DNA of 64,000 bases from JBMNGW01 sp050950025 (GTDB taxonomy: Bacteria; Spirochaetota; Spirochaetia; Sphaerochaetales; Sphaerochaetaceae): positions 1 through 64,000 of the forward strand of contig JBMNGW010000008.1 of assembly GCA_050950025.1 (NCBI GenBank), written 5' to 3'. Each line of letters opens with the position of its first letter. Within the stretch, counting starts at the first letter, position 1. Below, in pieces: positions 35,830 through 44,734 of this stretch. A program made the position numbers and the translations under genes. Below the pieces are notes generated by a model. That model ran no database searches, had not been told where the DNA came from, and worked only from the letters and a program-made list of their open reading frames with translations.

Positions 35830-36294
35830 TCAGCGATTGAATTCTTTCATTTCGCGCCGTAAATCGCGCTTCGTATCGCGCTCTTTAATGGCAGCACGCT
35901 TGTCATGAGCCTGTTTCCCTTTTCCCAAAGAGATGCGGACTTTTATTAAGTTGCCTTTTAGATAAACTTGTGTGGGAATAAGCGTCATCCCTTTTTCATC
36001 CACCCGTCTTTTTAACCGCTTTATTTCTTGTTTGTGGACTAACAGGCGCCTGGAGCGATCAGGATCATGGTTGTTGATATTCCCATGGGTATACGCCGAA
36101 ATGTGCAACCCGACAAGTAAAAGACCGCTGGGAGTAATTTTCACATACGAATCGGCAAAGGAGAAGCGATTTTGCCTAATTGATTTTACCTCTGTTCCAA
36201 CCAAAGAGATTCCGGCTTCCAAATCCTCGACAATTTCATAATTGAAGTAGGCTTTTTTATTGGTTTGTAACACCTTAATTGTCTCTTTGCCCAT
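35830..36294 (-). CDS. smpB: SsrA-binding protein
   Basis: 154-aa partner of tmRNA that positions it in the stalled ribosome. Family landmarks: KKAYFNYEIVEDLEAGISL, GTEVKSIRQ, SFADSYVKI, HISAYTHGNINNHDPDRSRR (truncated here to 20), LLVHKQEIKRL, KVRISLGKGKQAHDKR, and the basic tail. The start at 36294 forms TAATG with the stop of the upstream PEGA/FGE gene, which fixes it against a longer frame to 36306. ssrA follows 48 bases downstream with its own promoter. Confidence 0.96.
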   Translation of the reverse strand: MGKETIKVLQTNKKAYFNYEIVEDLEAGISLVGTEVKSIRQNRFSFADSYVKITPSGLLLVGLHISAYTHGNINNHDPDRSRRLLVHKQEIKRLKRRVDEKGMTLIPTQVYLKGNLIKVRISLGKGKQAHDKRAAIKERDTKRDLRREMKEFNR

Positions 36295-37730
36295 TAGTGA
36301 CTCCATCCGATGCGTAAGCTTGTTGTTTCAGAGCACTCTGTAGGATCAAGAATACCCACAGTTGCAATTCTGATATCTTGCGAGTCGTTAAGAAACGAAC
36401 CCCCTTTAACAATGATATCATTATGGTCACTATGCCAAGGACCTGAGCCCACTGTACGCCCAAGAGGAACAAAACGCTCATCAGTGAATTCCCAATAGCC
36501 GCCAAGCATAGAAGAAGGACCGTTTTCATCAACTTGTGGGGCATTGGTACGAATGTAGGGCTTGTGCTTTACACTGGAAGCTGCATATTCCCACTGCTCT
36601 TCGGTAGGGATGAAGACTCTTTTACCAACGTATTCTTCGAGCCAATGAACATAGGCTAAAGCTGCGTAGTAGGAGATATTACGAATGGGGCGGTTATTTT
36701 GGACGGCGGTAGTCGGATAAACTCCTGCCAAATAGTGCTCATCAACCAAGTTTTGCTCTTTAAGAGTCTCGATATTAGCTTTAGACCAATAAGGGTTAGC
36801 CTCCACAAACAAAGCCCACTGGTATTCACTTACATAGGTGGCAGCAATTGAAAATGGAGGGACCTCCACTGCGACTTGGCTTCTAATAAGCTCAGCCCAG
36901 GTGGAGCTTGTTGGCTCTCCTAGAATAAAAGGGCCCCCTTCATAAGCAAAGCCTAAAAGAGATTGTCCGTTAGGCAGGGGGAGCCAATCGGTGCCAAAGG
37001 TTAAATTTGGCGAAATATCTGACAGGGGGGAGAGTTCTTGTTGCTCAGAAAAAACAGCAAAAGCCTCTTTGAGTTTTAATTCAACTGTTTGGCTTTCAAG
37101 GTTCAAGGACTCAAAAGCATCTTGGGCTTGTTGCACTTCGTTTTTATCAACAAGATAAGCAATTGAACTGGCAAAAAAATCGAGTACAACCTGAGGGTAC
37201 AGTTCGCTTAGATGATAGACGCTGGAAGCTACATCGGTAAATAGAGGTGGTTTATGATACGATTGATCACTTTGTGTTTTGGACCACAGTACCACCTGAT
37301 CAAAGGTAGCCCTAAGGTAGGTTGTTAACGTCTTTTCATCGGTAAGAAGAGAGATTTGGTTTACTACTTGCCGACGAGGGAAAAGCCAAGTGAAAAAAAG
37401 AGGACGACCCACCGAAAAAGAGACCGCTTGGCCACTGATACCATAACTGTGAAATGTAGCCTCATGCTCACCGGGGGGTAAAAAGAGGGTTAGTGGAGCA
37501 ACTCCGGCATAAAAGCCGTCGACATACACACTTGCGGGAGTCGTTTCGCTGATAAAAGTGACTCGTTTGCCACTTTTCACTAAGCCGGGAAGAAAGCCAA
37601 TAAGAAACAACAAAAGCAGGATGATTAGCAGGTAGAAAAGACTCATATATAGCCCGGGCTGCATCCCCCAAAGAGGTTGCAAAGTTACTCGTTCTACGTG
37701 AGGAAGATCGTGTGTATTTTTAGCTTTCAT
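36294..37730 (-). CDS. Membrane-anchored PEGA and FGE-sulfatase domain protein
   Basis: 478-aa protein with a single membrane helix (about residues 28-50, SLFYLLIILLLLFLIGFLPG), so the bulk lies outside the cytosol. A PEGA domain follows (TPASVYVDGFYAGVAPLTLF), then a helical linker, then a formylglycine-generating-enzyme-like (SUMF1) domain from about 240 to the end: RNISYYAALAYVHWLEEYVG, VFIPTEEQWEYAAS, GGYWEFTDE, VKGGSFLNDSQDIR. The paired active-site cysteines of true FGE are not evident; one Cys is seen in PTECSETTS. A binding or scaffold role is likelier than catalysis. ATG 37730 has no ribosome site; see its promoter. Confidence 0.8.
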   Translation of the reverse strand: MKAKNTHDLPHVERVTLQPLWGMQPGLYMSLFYLLIILLLLFLIGFLPGLVKSGKRVTFISETTPASVYVDGFYAGVAPLTLFLPPGEHEATFHSYGISGQAVSFSVGRPLFFTWLFPRRQVVNQISLLTDEKTLTTYLRATFDQVVLWSKTQSDQSYHKPPLFTDVASSVYHLSELYPQVVLDFFASSIAYLVDKNEVQQAQDAFESLNLESQTVELKLKEAFAVFSEQQELSPLSDISPNLTFGTDWLPLPNGQSLLGFAYEGGPFILGEPTSSTWAELIRSQVAVEVPPFSIAATYVSEYQWALFVEANPYWSKANIETLKEQNLVDEHYLAGVYPTTAVQNNRPIRNISYYAALAYVHWLEEYVGKRVFIPTEEQWEYAASSVKHKPYIRTNAPQVDENGPSSMLGGYWEFTDERFVPLGRTVGSGPWHSDHNDIIVKGGSFLNDSQDIRIATVGILDPTECSETTSLRIGWSH

Positions 37731-37737
37731 CGCTAGA

Positions 37738-37766
37738 AAGGTATCGTTGGCTCGCCTTATTGTCAA
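37738..37766 (-). promoter_or_regulatory. Promoter predicting a leaderless PEGA/FGE mRNA
   Basis: Minus strand TTGACA (37766-37761), 17-bp spacer, TACCTT (37743-37738). Seven bases separate the -10 from the A of ATG 37730, so transcription would start at or next to the start codon. No Shine-Dalgarno is seen. It lies in the gap to the divergent lepB. Confidence 0.45.
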
Positions 37767-37794
37767 TGGCAACCGATTGTGATAGCTTAGGTCC

Positions 37795-38793
37795 ATGGGC
37801 ACCTATTTTTCTTGGATTCAGCGTATTACAGAAAATCGTCTGACTCGCCATAAGGCCATCAAGGCTGCCAATGCTGCTGCAAAAGCCAAGAAAAGAACCT
37901 TTAAAGGGGAACTGCTGGGCTGGCTTGATGCCATTGTTTTTGCCGTGGTGCTGGTTCTAATTGTCAACCAATACCTCTTTCAGCTCTTTATGATTCCCTC
38001 TCCTTCTATGGTATCCACCTTAGAAATAAAAGATCGCGTATTTGTCAGTAAAACTACCTATGGCATTGAACTGTATCCCGGGGGGAAAAAAGTCTTTGCT
38101 ACCACTACTCCCCTCCGCGATGAGGTCATCGTCTTTTATAATCCTCTTTATATTTCCAAAGGCCCTGTTTTTGATATCCTTTCTCAGCTGATTTACATGG
38201 CAAGTTTCTCGTTAATCAATATTGATGTCGATGAGAAGGGCAATATGAAAGAGCGCCTTTATGTTAAGCGGGTAGGAGCAACAGGTGGAGAGACCGTTTT
38301 CTTTACAGAAGGGAAAGTCTCATTTTTAAGCTCTGGGCAGAGCTCACCTTTACAAGAAGCTGATTTACGAAGTGCTCGCCAGCTCTCAGGCGCCCCTCAT
38401 CAAAGCATTGACCCATCGATGTATCCTGCCATTAAAGCGTATGGCTCTTTGTTAGCCTACCAAGAAGCCGATCTAAGTGCCGCCGCTCCCTCTTTTTTAG
38501 TGCAACAATACCGCCCGTTAGCCGAGTATACGGCTTTGATGGACTACTATGAGGTACAAAAAGCACAAAGCAAAACATCCCATCAGATAAATCCTGCCGA
38601 TATTGGAGCTCGCTTACAAGCTGGACGCTACGAAAGGGGAATTTATGTGCCCACAGGGTACGTTCTGCCTTTAGGTGATAATCGTGATAACTCCCAAGAT
38701 GGACGCTATTTTGGACCAGTGCCTTTTAAGAAGATTATCGGCAGCGTGAAATTCCGCTTTTGGCCTTTGAAGCGGTTGGGGATTGTTAGGTGA
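37795..38793 (+). CDS. lepB: Signal peptidase I
   Basis: 332-aa membrane serine protease that removes signal peptides. One membrane helix at about 43-63 (WLDAIVFAVVLVLIVNQYLF), then the catalytic Ser in MIPSPSMVSTLEIKDRVFV (split as MIPSPSMV) and the catalytic Lys in YVKRVGATGGET; the last box is LGDNRDNSQDGRYFG. The insert between the Lys and last box is longer than in E. coli. ATG 37795 with a weak AGG 4 bases before it. The stop overlaps the hemW GTG. Confidence 0.94.
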   Translation: MGTYFSWIQRITENRLTRHKAIKAANAAAKAKKRTFKGELLGWLDAIVFAVVLVLIVNQYLFQLFMIPSPSMVSTLEIKDRVFVSKTTYGIELYPGGKKVFATTTPLRDEVIVFYNPLYISKGPVFDILSQLIYMASFSLINIDVDEKGNMKERLYVKRVGATGGETVFFTEGKVSFLSSGQSSPLQEADLRSARQLSGAPHQSIDPSMYPAIKAYGSLLAYQEADLSAAAPSFLVQQYRPLAEYTALMDYYEVQKAQSKTSHQINPADIGARLQAGRYERGIYVPTGYVLPLGDNRDNSQDGRYFGPVPFKKIIGSVKFRFWPLKRLGIVR

Positions 38794-39980
38794 GCGAGTT
38801 ACTTGCAACCATTGATCCCACCAACGACCTTTCATTATATGTGCATGTACCATTTTGCCACTCTAAGTGCGCTTATTGCGCCTTTTACTCATTAGAGGGT
38901 GTTGGTGCATCGGAAAAAGAAGCGTATGTTCAACAGCTTGTTAAAGAGGTGCGTTTAGTTGTCTCTCGACGCAAAGCCCCTTTTACAACGGTGTTTATCG
39001 GAGGAGGGGATCCTGGGTTACTCAGCCTTGACCAACTTACCTATCTAGTGGCAGAAATCACCCAATTAGGACACGCTATTGAATTTACGATGGAAGTCAA
39101 TCCTCTTTCTGTACGTAATGAGCTAAAAGAGTTGCACCAAGGCGGATTAACTCGTCTAAGTGTAGGTATTGAGTCATTGCACCCTCAGCATTTGAACACC
39201 TTGGGGCGCAATGCAACGCTGCAGCAGACCCTTGTAGCGTTAGAAATTGCTAAACAATTGCCCTTTGATTTGAACTGCGATCTTATTACCTGTATTCCGG
39301 GTCAAAGTCCCACTGAAGCGGTTTTAGATATCCAACAGTTGGTCGATTTGGCCCATCCTCAGCACATCTCCTTATACAATTTAACTATGGAAGAGGGGAC
39401 GCTTTTAGCTGCTTTAGCTAGCCAAGGAGAGCTTGAAGTTCCTTCAGTTGAACAAGAAGAAACGATTTTGCGCCATTGTTGGGATACGTTGCAGCAGTTG
39501 GGCTACGAGCAGTATGAGGTTTCTAATTTTGCTAAAGCTCCTGCCCATCGCTGTCTTCATAATCTACGCTACTGGCATCTTAATGATTATATAGGGCTGG
39601 GGCCTTCGGCAGTGGGTACCATAGCCATTGGTCCCCAGGCTAACCGTTTTTCTGGTCGCAATGATGTGGCTGCCTACCTAAAAGAGCCCGTTTTTGGTAT
39701 TTATGAAATGGAGAATTTGCGTACAGAAGTATGCATGGAAGAAGTACTGCTTGTCGGGTTGAGAACCAAAGACGGAATTTCCAAAAAAATGTGGAAAAAA
39801 CGCTTTGGAATTGACTTTGATCGACAGTTTGCTTCGCAGCTGGACCAGCTAGAATCGATGGAGACCCAACTGCTACATAACGATGCCTTAAGCATTTGCC
39901 TTACCACAGACGGCCTTATGCTCAGCGACAGTATTATTAAGGTGCTTCTTAGGGCCATAGAGGTGCCACTTGACAGCTAA
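38790..39980 (+). CDS. hemW: HemW-like radical SAM protein (haem chaperone)
   Basis: 396-aa radical-SAM protein of the HemN/HemW family. Cluster motif PFCHSKCAYCAFYS (C-x3-C-x2-C), GGGDPGLLSLDQL, EVNPLSV and SVGIESLHPQHLNTLGR are family-typical. The pattern CAYC-AF-Y and lack of a HemN N-terminal extension favour HemW, which hands haem to acceptors, rather than coproporphyrinogen dehydrogenase. GTG start overlaps the lepB TGA by 4 bases. Confidence 0.88.
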   Translation: MSELLATIDPTNDLSLYVHVPFCHSKCAYCAFYSLEGVGASEKEAYVQQLVKEVRLVVSRRKAPFTTVFIGGGDPGLLSLDQLTYLVAEITQLGHAIEFTMEVNPLSVRNELKELHQGGLTRLSVGIESLHPQHLNTLGRNATLQQTLVALEIAKQLPFDLNCDLITCIPGQSPTEAVLDIQQLVDLAHPQHISLYNLTMEEGTLLAALASQGELEVPSVEQEETILRHCWDTLQQLGYEQYEVSNFAKAPAHRCLHNLRYWHLNDYIGLGPSAVGTIAIGPQANRFSGRNDVAAYLKEPVFGIYEMENLRTEVCMEEVLLVGLRTKDGISKKMWKKRFGIDFDRQFASQLDQLESMETQLLHNDALSICLTTDGLMLSDSIIKVLLRAIEVPLDS

Positions 39981-40061
39981 TTTTGGCCCATGATACCATT
40001 TGACCACCAAAACAGGGTCTTTTCGCTACGTCTATACTAGGAAATATAAGAGGTTCACACC

Positions 40062-40808
40062 ATGAGCGGCCACAGTAAATGGGCATCAATAAAGCACAAA
40101 AAAGGCGCTGCAGATGCCAAGCGCGGTCAAAAGTTCACTAAGCTGATTAAAGAAATCTCAGTTGCGGCAAAAATGGGAGGAGGCGATCCCGATTCCAATG
40201 CCCGCCTACGGACAGCAATTCTTAAAGCCCGTACCGACAATATGCCCAAAGACAATATTGAGCGGGCCATTAAGAAAGGGACTGGGGAAATGGAAGGCTC
40301 AGCTTTTTACGAGCTGACCTATGAAGGCTACGCCCCTGGGGGAGTGGCAATAATTATCGATACACTGACTGACAATAAAAACCGAACGGCAGCCGATGTG
40401 CGCAGTACACTGACAAAACTTGGCGGGTCGTTGGGAACAACGAACAGTGTTGCCTATATGTTCCAAACCAAAGGGATGATTCTCTATGATGCAGAACAAT
40501 ACACCGAAGATGATATCTTAGAAGCCGCCTTAGAACTGGGAGCCGAAGATATTAGCAGCACGGATGAGATGGTCGAAGTTATTACCGAACCAAGTGATTT
40601 CAACGCGGTCCTTGAGGGACTACAGGATGCCGGTTTTAAAGAAGTCTCAGCTGAAATTACTAAAATTGCCGATCAAACAGTTGCCCTTGAAGCCGATAAA
40701 GCACGCAAAGTGCTACGTATCATTGAACGGCTGGAAGATCTTGAGGATGTTCAGCAAGTCTCCTCTAATTTAGAGCTTCCTGACGACTATGAGGACGAAG
40801 AAGAATAG
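40062..40808 (+). CDS. yebC: YebC/PmpR-family translation or transcription factor
   Basis: 248-aa member of the YebC family. It starts SGHSKWASIKHKKGAADAKR, with the glycine-rich KMGGGDPDSNARLR and DNIERAIKKGTGE. Members were called transcription regulators (PmpR) and more recently linked to relief of ribosome stalling; which applies here is open. AAGAGG lies 9 bases before the ATG. It heads the ruvC-ruvA-ruvB cluster, a very common arrangement. Confidence 0.96.
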   Translation: MSGHSKWASIKHKKGAADAKRGQKFTKLIKEISVAAKMGGGDPDSNARLRTAILKARTDNMPKDNIERAIKKGTGEMEGSAFYELTYEGYAPGGVAIIIDTLTDNKNRTAADVRSTLTKLGGSLGTTNSVAYMFQTKGMILYDAEQYTEDDILEAALELGAEDISSTDEMVEVITEPSDFNAVLEGLQDAGFKEVSAEITKIADQTVALEADKARKVLRIIERLEDLEDVQQVSSNLELPDDYEDEEE

Positions 40809-40809
40809 C

Positions 40810-41295
40810 ATGGTAGTACTGGGCATTGATCCGGGACTGGCTCAAACAGGCTGGGGCGTTGTCGAAACAGAAGGCCAACGCTACCGGCCTGTTTCATATG
40901 GTGTGGTGAAAACCAACACCAAAATGAGCACAGAAAAAAGGATTCATACCATCGCCTCTGAAATCGGTGTCATTGCTCAAAAACACAGCGTTGGTGTGGC
41001 TTCCATTGAAGATATCTTTTTTGCCAAAAACATAAGCAGTGCCATGTCGGTAGCCAAAGTCATCGGCGCTATTATTCAGCAGCTTTCAATCCAGCAGCTG
41101 CCTGTTCATCTTTTCACCCCGTTGCAAATAAAGCTTTCAGTCACCGGCTTTGGAGCTGCTGAAAAACAGCAAGTGCAACAGATGGTGAAGCTTCTGTTAA
41201 AACTCGATACAATTCCCGCACCCGATCATGCAGCCGACTCATTAGCAGCAGCCATCTGCTATGCCAACAGCAGCTTGCATCTATTACGGAGGTAA
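40810..41295 (+). CDS. ruvC: Holliday junction endonuclease RuvC
   Basis: 161-aa resolvase that cuts four-way junctions symmetrically. Acidic catalytic residues appear in LGIDPGLAQTGWG (Asp), ASIEDIFFAKN (Glu) and PAPDHAADSLAAAIC (Asp, Asp). ATG 40810 starts one base after the yebC stop; the ribosome site GAGGA lies within yebC. Length is normal. Confidence 0.95.
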   Translation: MVVLGIDPGLAQTGWGVVETEGQRYRPVSYGVVKTNTKMSTEKRIHTIASEIGVIAQKHSVGVASIEDIFFAKNISSAMSVAKVIGAIIQQLSIQQLPVHLFTPLQIKLSVTGFGAAEKQQVQQMVKLLLKLDTIPAPDHAADSLAAAICYANSSLHLLRR

Positions 41296-41301
41296 AGGGG
41301 T

Positions 41302-41937
41302 ATGATTCATGCCATCAAGGGAGAAGTAGTCCATGTAACTGCCCAACAAGCAGTTATTCGGACCACTGGAGGCTTGGAGTTTGAGCTCATTATTAGCAGT
41401 CAATGTGCCAGCAAACTCTCGCAGCTGAATATGGATGCTAAGCGAGAAGTGCGCCTTTTGTGCTATTTGCAACATAGAGACGATATGATGAACCTCTATG
41501 GCTTTAGTGATGAAGAAGAGCGGCTTTTGTTTATGGAGCTGATTAAAGTTAATGGCATCGGTCCCCGCCAAGCGTTAAAGATTCTTGGTGCTGTTCAGGT
41601 ACGGGCCTTTGTTCAAGCTTTAGATGATAATGATATCAAGTATCTTTCTTCAATTCCCGGTGTGGGGCCCAAGACCTCGCAAAAGATTGTTTTAGCATTG
41701 CGCGATACGATTGTTCTTGATGTGCCAACACGGGGGAAAAAAGAGAGTGGCGATCAAATAACCGATAAACGCTTTGGCGACCTTGTTGCTGCCTTAGTCG
41801 ATATGGGGTATGATAAACGCCACGTCATTACAGCGTTAGAAGAGCTACAACAAGAGAACAAAGAATTGCTAAAAACTAAAAGTTTTCATGATAATGAAGA
41901 GTTCCTCTTCAAAAATATTCTGATAAGGTTAGGGTAG
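41302..41937 (+). CDS. ruvA: Holliday junction branch-migration protein RuvA
   Basis: 211-aa junction-binding subunit. N-terminal OB domain MIHAIKGEVVHVTAQQAVI (19 residues), two helix-hairpin-helix motifs ELIKVNGIGPRQALKIL and LSSIPGVGPKTSQKIVLAL, and the C-terminal domain that binds RuvB (FGDLVAALVDMGYDKRHV). GGAGG 7 bases before the ATG. Confidence 0.96.
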   Translation: MIHAIKGEVVHVTAQQAVIRTTGGLEFELIISSQCASKLSQLNMDAKREVRLLCYLQHRDDMMNLYGFSDEEERLLFMELIKVNGIGPRQALKILGAVQVRAFVQALDDNDIKYLSSIPGVGPKTSQKIVLALRDTIVLDVPTRGKKESGDQITDKRFGDLVAALVDMGYDKRHVITALEELQQENKELLKTKSFHDNEEFLFKNILIRLG

Positions 41938-41939
41938 GT

Positions 41940-42982
41940 GTGGACCAGAGTTCAAGAGAAGAAACAATTCTCTCCAGTACATTTCAATCCGACTCCGATG
42001 CTCAGGAGAATGTGCTACGCCCCCAAATTCTCAATGATTTCAAGGCCAACACAGAATTAAAGATAATCTCTCTATTTTTATAAAAGCTGCTTTGGAGCGT
42101 AAAGAGGCCCTAGACCACGTCTTTCTTATTGGTCCACCGGGGTTGGGCAAAACCACATTGGCTTCCATCATAGCCAATGAGATGGGTGCCGAAATTCGAA
42201 TGACCAGCGCCCCGGCGTTGGAAAAGCCCAAAGATTTGGCGGGGATTTTAACGAATGTTACCGAAGGGTCTGTTTTTTTCATTGATGAAATTCATCGCCT
42301 CCGCCCCGCTTTGGAAGAGATGCTCTATATTGCCATGGAGGATTATGAAATTGACTGGGTTATAGGCCAAGGTCCTTCGGCTCGTACCATCCGCATCCCC
42401 ATTCCCCAGTTCACCCTTATTGGTGCCACCACTAAAGCAGGACAAGTCTCCAGTCCACTGTATTCCCGTTTTGGGATTACCTGCCGCATTGAGTTTTATC
42501 AACAAAAAGAATTGGAAGCAATTATTAGCCGCTCGGCAGTTATTTTGGAAGCCGATATCACCAAAAGCGCTATTGCTCTTTTAGCACGCAGCTCCCGCGG
42601 TACTCCTCGAATTGCCAACCGACTTCTAAAGCGGTTACGAGATTATGCCTCTGTTCTCGGAGATGGTACTATCGACGATACAATAGTAAATGTAAGTATG
42701 CAGCGTTTGGGTATCGATGCCCAAGGGCTGGAAGAACAGGATCGCAACATTTTGCGCACTATCATCAAGTTTTACGGCGGAGGGCCTGTGGGAGCAGAAA
42801 CACTCGCTATTTCCGTGGGAGAGGCGATTGAGTCCTTAGAGGATTTTTATGAACCCTATTTGATTCAAAAAGGGTATTTAAAACGGACTCCCAGAGGACG
42901 CATGGCCACTTCTTTAGCGTATGACCTGCTTAATATTGCCTACGACGGAAACAGTGATGAAAACCAAGGAATTCTCTTTTAA
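41940..42982 (+). pseudogene. ruvB: Holliday junction helicase RuvB, one frameshift
   Basis: AAA+ motor of branch migration. The GTG start two bases after ruvA gives the N-terminus with LRPQILNDFKANTELK; the A-run 42059-42061 then lacks one A. With it the reading is ELKDNLSIFIKAALERKEA and continues open to 42982, about 347 aa. Walker A GPPGLGKTTLA, Walker B FFIDEIHRL, sensor LIGATTKAG, arginine finger region YSRFGITCRIEFY, and the winged-helix end. Part of ruvC-ruvA-ruvB; its end overlaps the queA start by 26 bases. Confidence 0.95.
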
Positions 42983-43991
42983 TCTTCCCCAACAGTTAAT
43001 TGCTCAGCACCCCAGTCACATTCGCGGTCAAAGTCGCCTTTTGGTTGTCGATCGCCAAACAGAGTCGTTTTTCGATACTCAGGTGAACACTATCGCCGAA
43101 TTACTGGAACCACACTCTGTTTTGGTTATCAATAATTCTAAAGTACGCAAAGCCCGTTTGTATGGTACCAGTGATAGTGGCGCTCGAGTTGAGTTTCTTT
43201 TTTTGTATGAACTTTCTGATCATAGCTGGGTAGCTATGACCACTAAAAGCAAAAAGCAATCACCGGGCAAACGTTTTCATTTTCTTTCACCCCAATTAAA
43301 ACGGTGGGATGCCACTATAGTTGGAGAAGCAAAAGAGGGGAAAGTCCTTCGTTTTGATCAAGGTATTAGTGAAGAGTTTTTTGAGCAATGCGGCCATATT
43401 CCTTTGCCTCCATATATAAAACGGGAAGATGAAGAAGAAGATGAGCTGCGGTATCAAACAATTTATGCTCAAAATGAAGGTTCAGTTGCTGCTCCCACAG
43501 CGGGTTTACATTTTACCCAAGAGATTTTTGCCAGTCTCGAAAAACGGCATATTACGATTTGCCCTATTACCTTACATGTGGGATTGGGGACGTTTTTACC
43601 AATGCGCAGTGAAAACATTGAAGACCACCCCATGCACACAGAGCAATATGAAATCAGCTTTGAAAGTGCGGCAATGATTAATCAAGCTAAAAAAGAGCAT
43701 AAAAAGATTGTGGCTGTGGGAACGACGAGTGTACGGAGCCTTGAATCGGCGTGGGATTCCCATTCTAAGAGTGTAATTGCCCAAAAAAAGAGCACTAACC
43801 TTTTTATTAAGCCGCCTTACGACTTTAAGGTAGTTGATCAACTGTTGACGAATTTTCATACCCCAGAATCAACATTGCTGGTCCTTGTTAGTGCTTTTGC
43901 TTCCAAGAACCTCATCTTTGCCGCCTATGAGCATGCTGTGGCCCAAGAGTATCGATTCTTCAGTTATGGGGATGCTATGTTGATTCGTTAA
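42957..43991 (+). CDS. queA: SAM:tRNA ribosyltransferase-isomerase QueA
   Basis: 344-aa enzyme making epoxyqueuosine at tRNA position 34. It starts MKTKEFSFNLPQQLIAQHPS; family motifs SVLVINNSKVRKARLYG, EGSVAAPTAGLHFTQEIF, LHVGLGTFLPM, and FHTPESTLLVLVSAFA are present. ATG 42957 is inside the ruvB end, a common ruvB-queA overlap; ACGGAA is the ribosome site. Its stop overlaps by 4 bases that of the convergent tmk. Confidence 0.95.
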   Translation: MKTKEFSFNLPQQLIAQHPSHIRGQSRLLVVDRQTESFFDTQVNTIAELLEPHSVLVINNSKVRKARLYGTSDSGARVEFLFLYELSDHSWVAMTTKSKKQSPGKRFHFLSPQLKRWDATIVGEAKEGKVLRFDQGISEEFFEQCGHIPLPPYIKREDEEEDELRYQTIYAQNEGSVAAPTAGLHFTQEIFASLEKRHITICPITLHVGLGTFLPMRSENIEDHPMHTEQYEISFESAAMINQAKKEHKKIVAVGTTSVRSLESAWDSHSKSVIAQKKSTNLFIKPPYDFKVVDQLLTNFHTPESTLLVLVSAFASKNLIFAAYEHAVAQEYRFFSYGDAMLIR

Positions 43992-44608
43992 AGAAGTGAA
44001 TGATTTTGTAAAACGGTTACAATTTCCCGTGTTATATCTTCAACTTTCTTTGTGCCGTCTATTCGCATGAGGATGACCTCCTGCGGCAAATCGGCAAAAA
44101 TGAACTCATAATTATCACGCACTTGTAATAAGAACTCTTGCTTTTCAAATAACTCTCTGCCATTGTCCCGTTGAGCAATCCTTCTTAAACACTCGTCTAC
44201 CGGAGTATCAAGATAGACAATAAATTTCGGAAGAGGAAAATCGTTAAGGGCGCTGACTTTTTCATACCCACATTCGACCGATTGGTAGGCTAAAGAGCTA
44301 AAAAGATAGCGATCGGAGATAACCGTTACCCCTTTTTCCATTTTCCCTACGATACCGGTGATGGGATTGTGAAGATGGTCTTCTCTGTCGGCAGAAAACA
44401 AAAGGGCCAAAGCTAGGGGAGTGGTGATGATTTGTCGACGCAATACACTGCGCACCAGGGTCCCTAAAGCCGATGAAGTTGGTTCAAAGGTAGCATGGCA
44501 ATCAACTTTTGCTTTATCGAAAGCTTCGGTGATGGCTTTCATTTGGGTAGTGGTTCCCGATCCGTCAAGGCCTTCTATTACGATAAACCGCTCTAAAATT
44601 GTTTTCAT
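43988..44608 (-). CDS. tmk: Thymidylate kinase with atypical P-loop
   Basis: 206-aa enzyme phosphorylating dTMP to dTDP. FIVIEGLDGSGTTTQMKAI is the nucleotide loop: the usual Lys (GKTT) is a Thr at residue 19. Other motifs are TFEPTSSALGTLVR, the DR pair VISDRYLFSSLAYQ, and the lid ERIAQRDN-like LRRIAQRDNGRELFEK. GAGGGAG precedes the ATG. The lid has an Arg-rich stretch that might replace the loop Lys, as in type II enzymes (inference). Confidence 0.88.
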   Translation of the reverse strand: MKTILERFIVIEGLDGSGTTTQMKAITEAFDKAKVDCHATFEPTSSALGTLVRSVLRRQIITTPLALALLFSADREDHLHNPITGIVGKMEKGVTVISDRYLFSSLAYQSVECGYEKVSALNDFPLPKFIVYLDTPVDECLRRIAQRDNGRELFEKQEFLLQVRDNYEFIFADLPQEVILMRIDGTKKVEDITREIVTVLQNHSLL

Positions 44609-44734
44609 ACTCCCTCTCTGTTCACCTTTACCTTCCTGTATACTAGCTAAGAAGGACCTTTAGCACAAGCTGAAGCTAAAAAAGGGTAGGTGAAAGCTGC
44701 CAATACAGGTATACTGACTACCACCGGGATTGTT

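Noticed and set aside
40001..40045. Promoter before yebC from TTGACC and TATACT
   Set aside because: Boxes are about 26 bases apart and no other -35 fits the TATACT.
44634..44716. Two TATACT boxes between tmk and tamB as divergent promoters
   Set aside because: Neither has an acceptable -35 at 16-18 bp; left unannotated.
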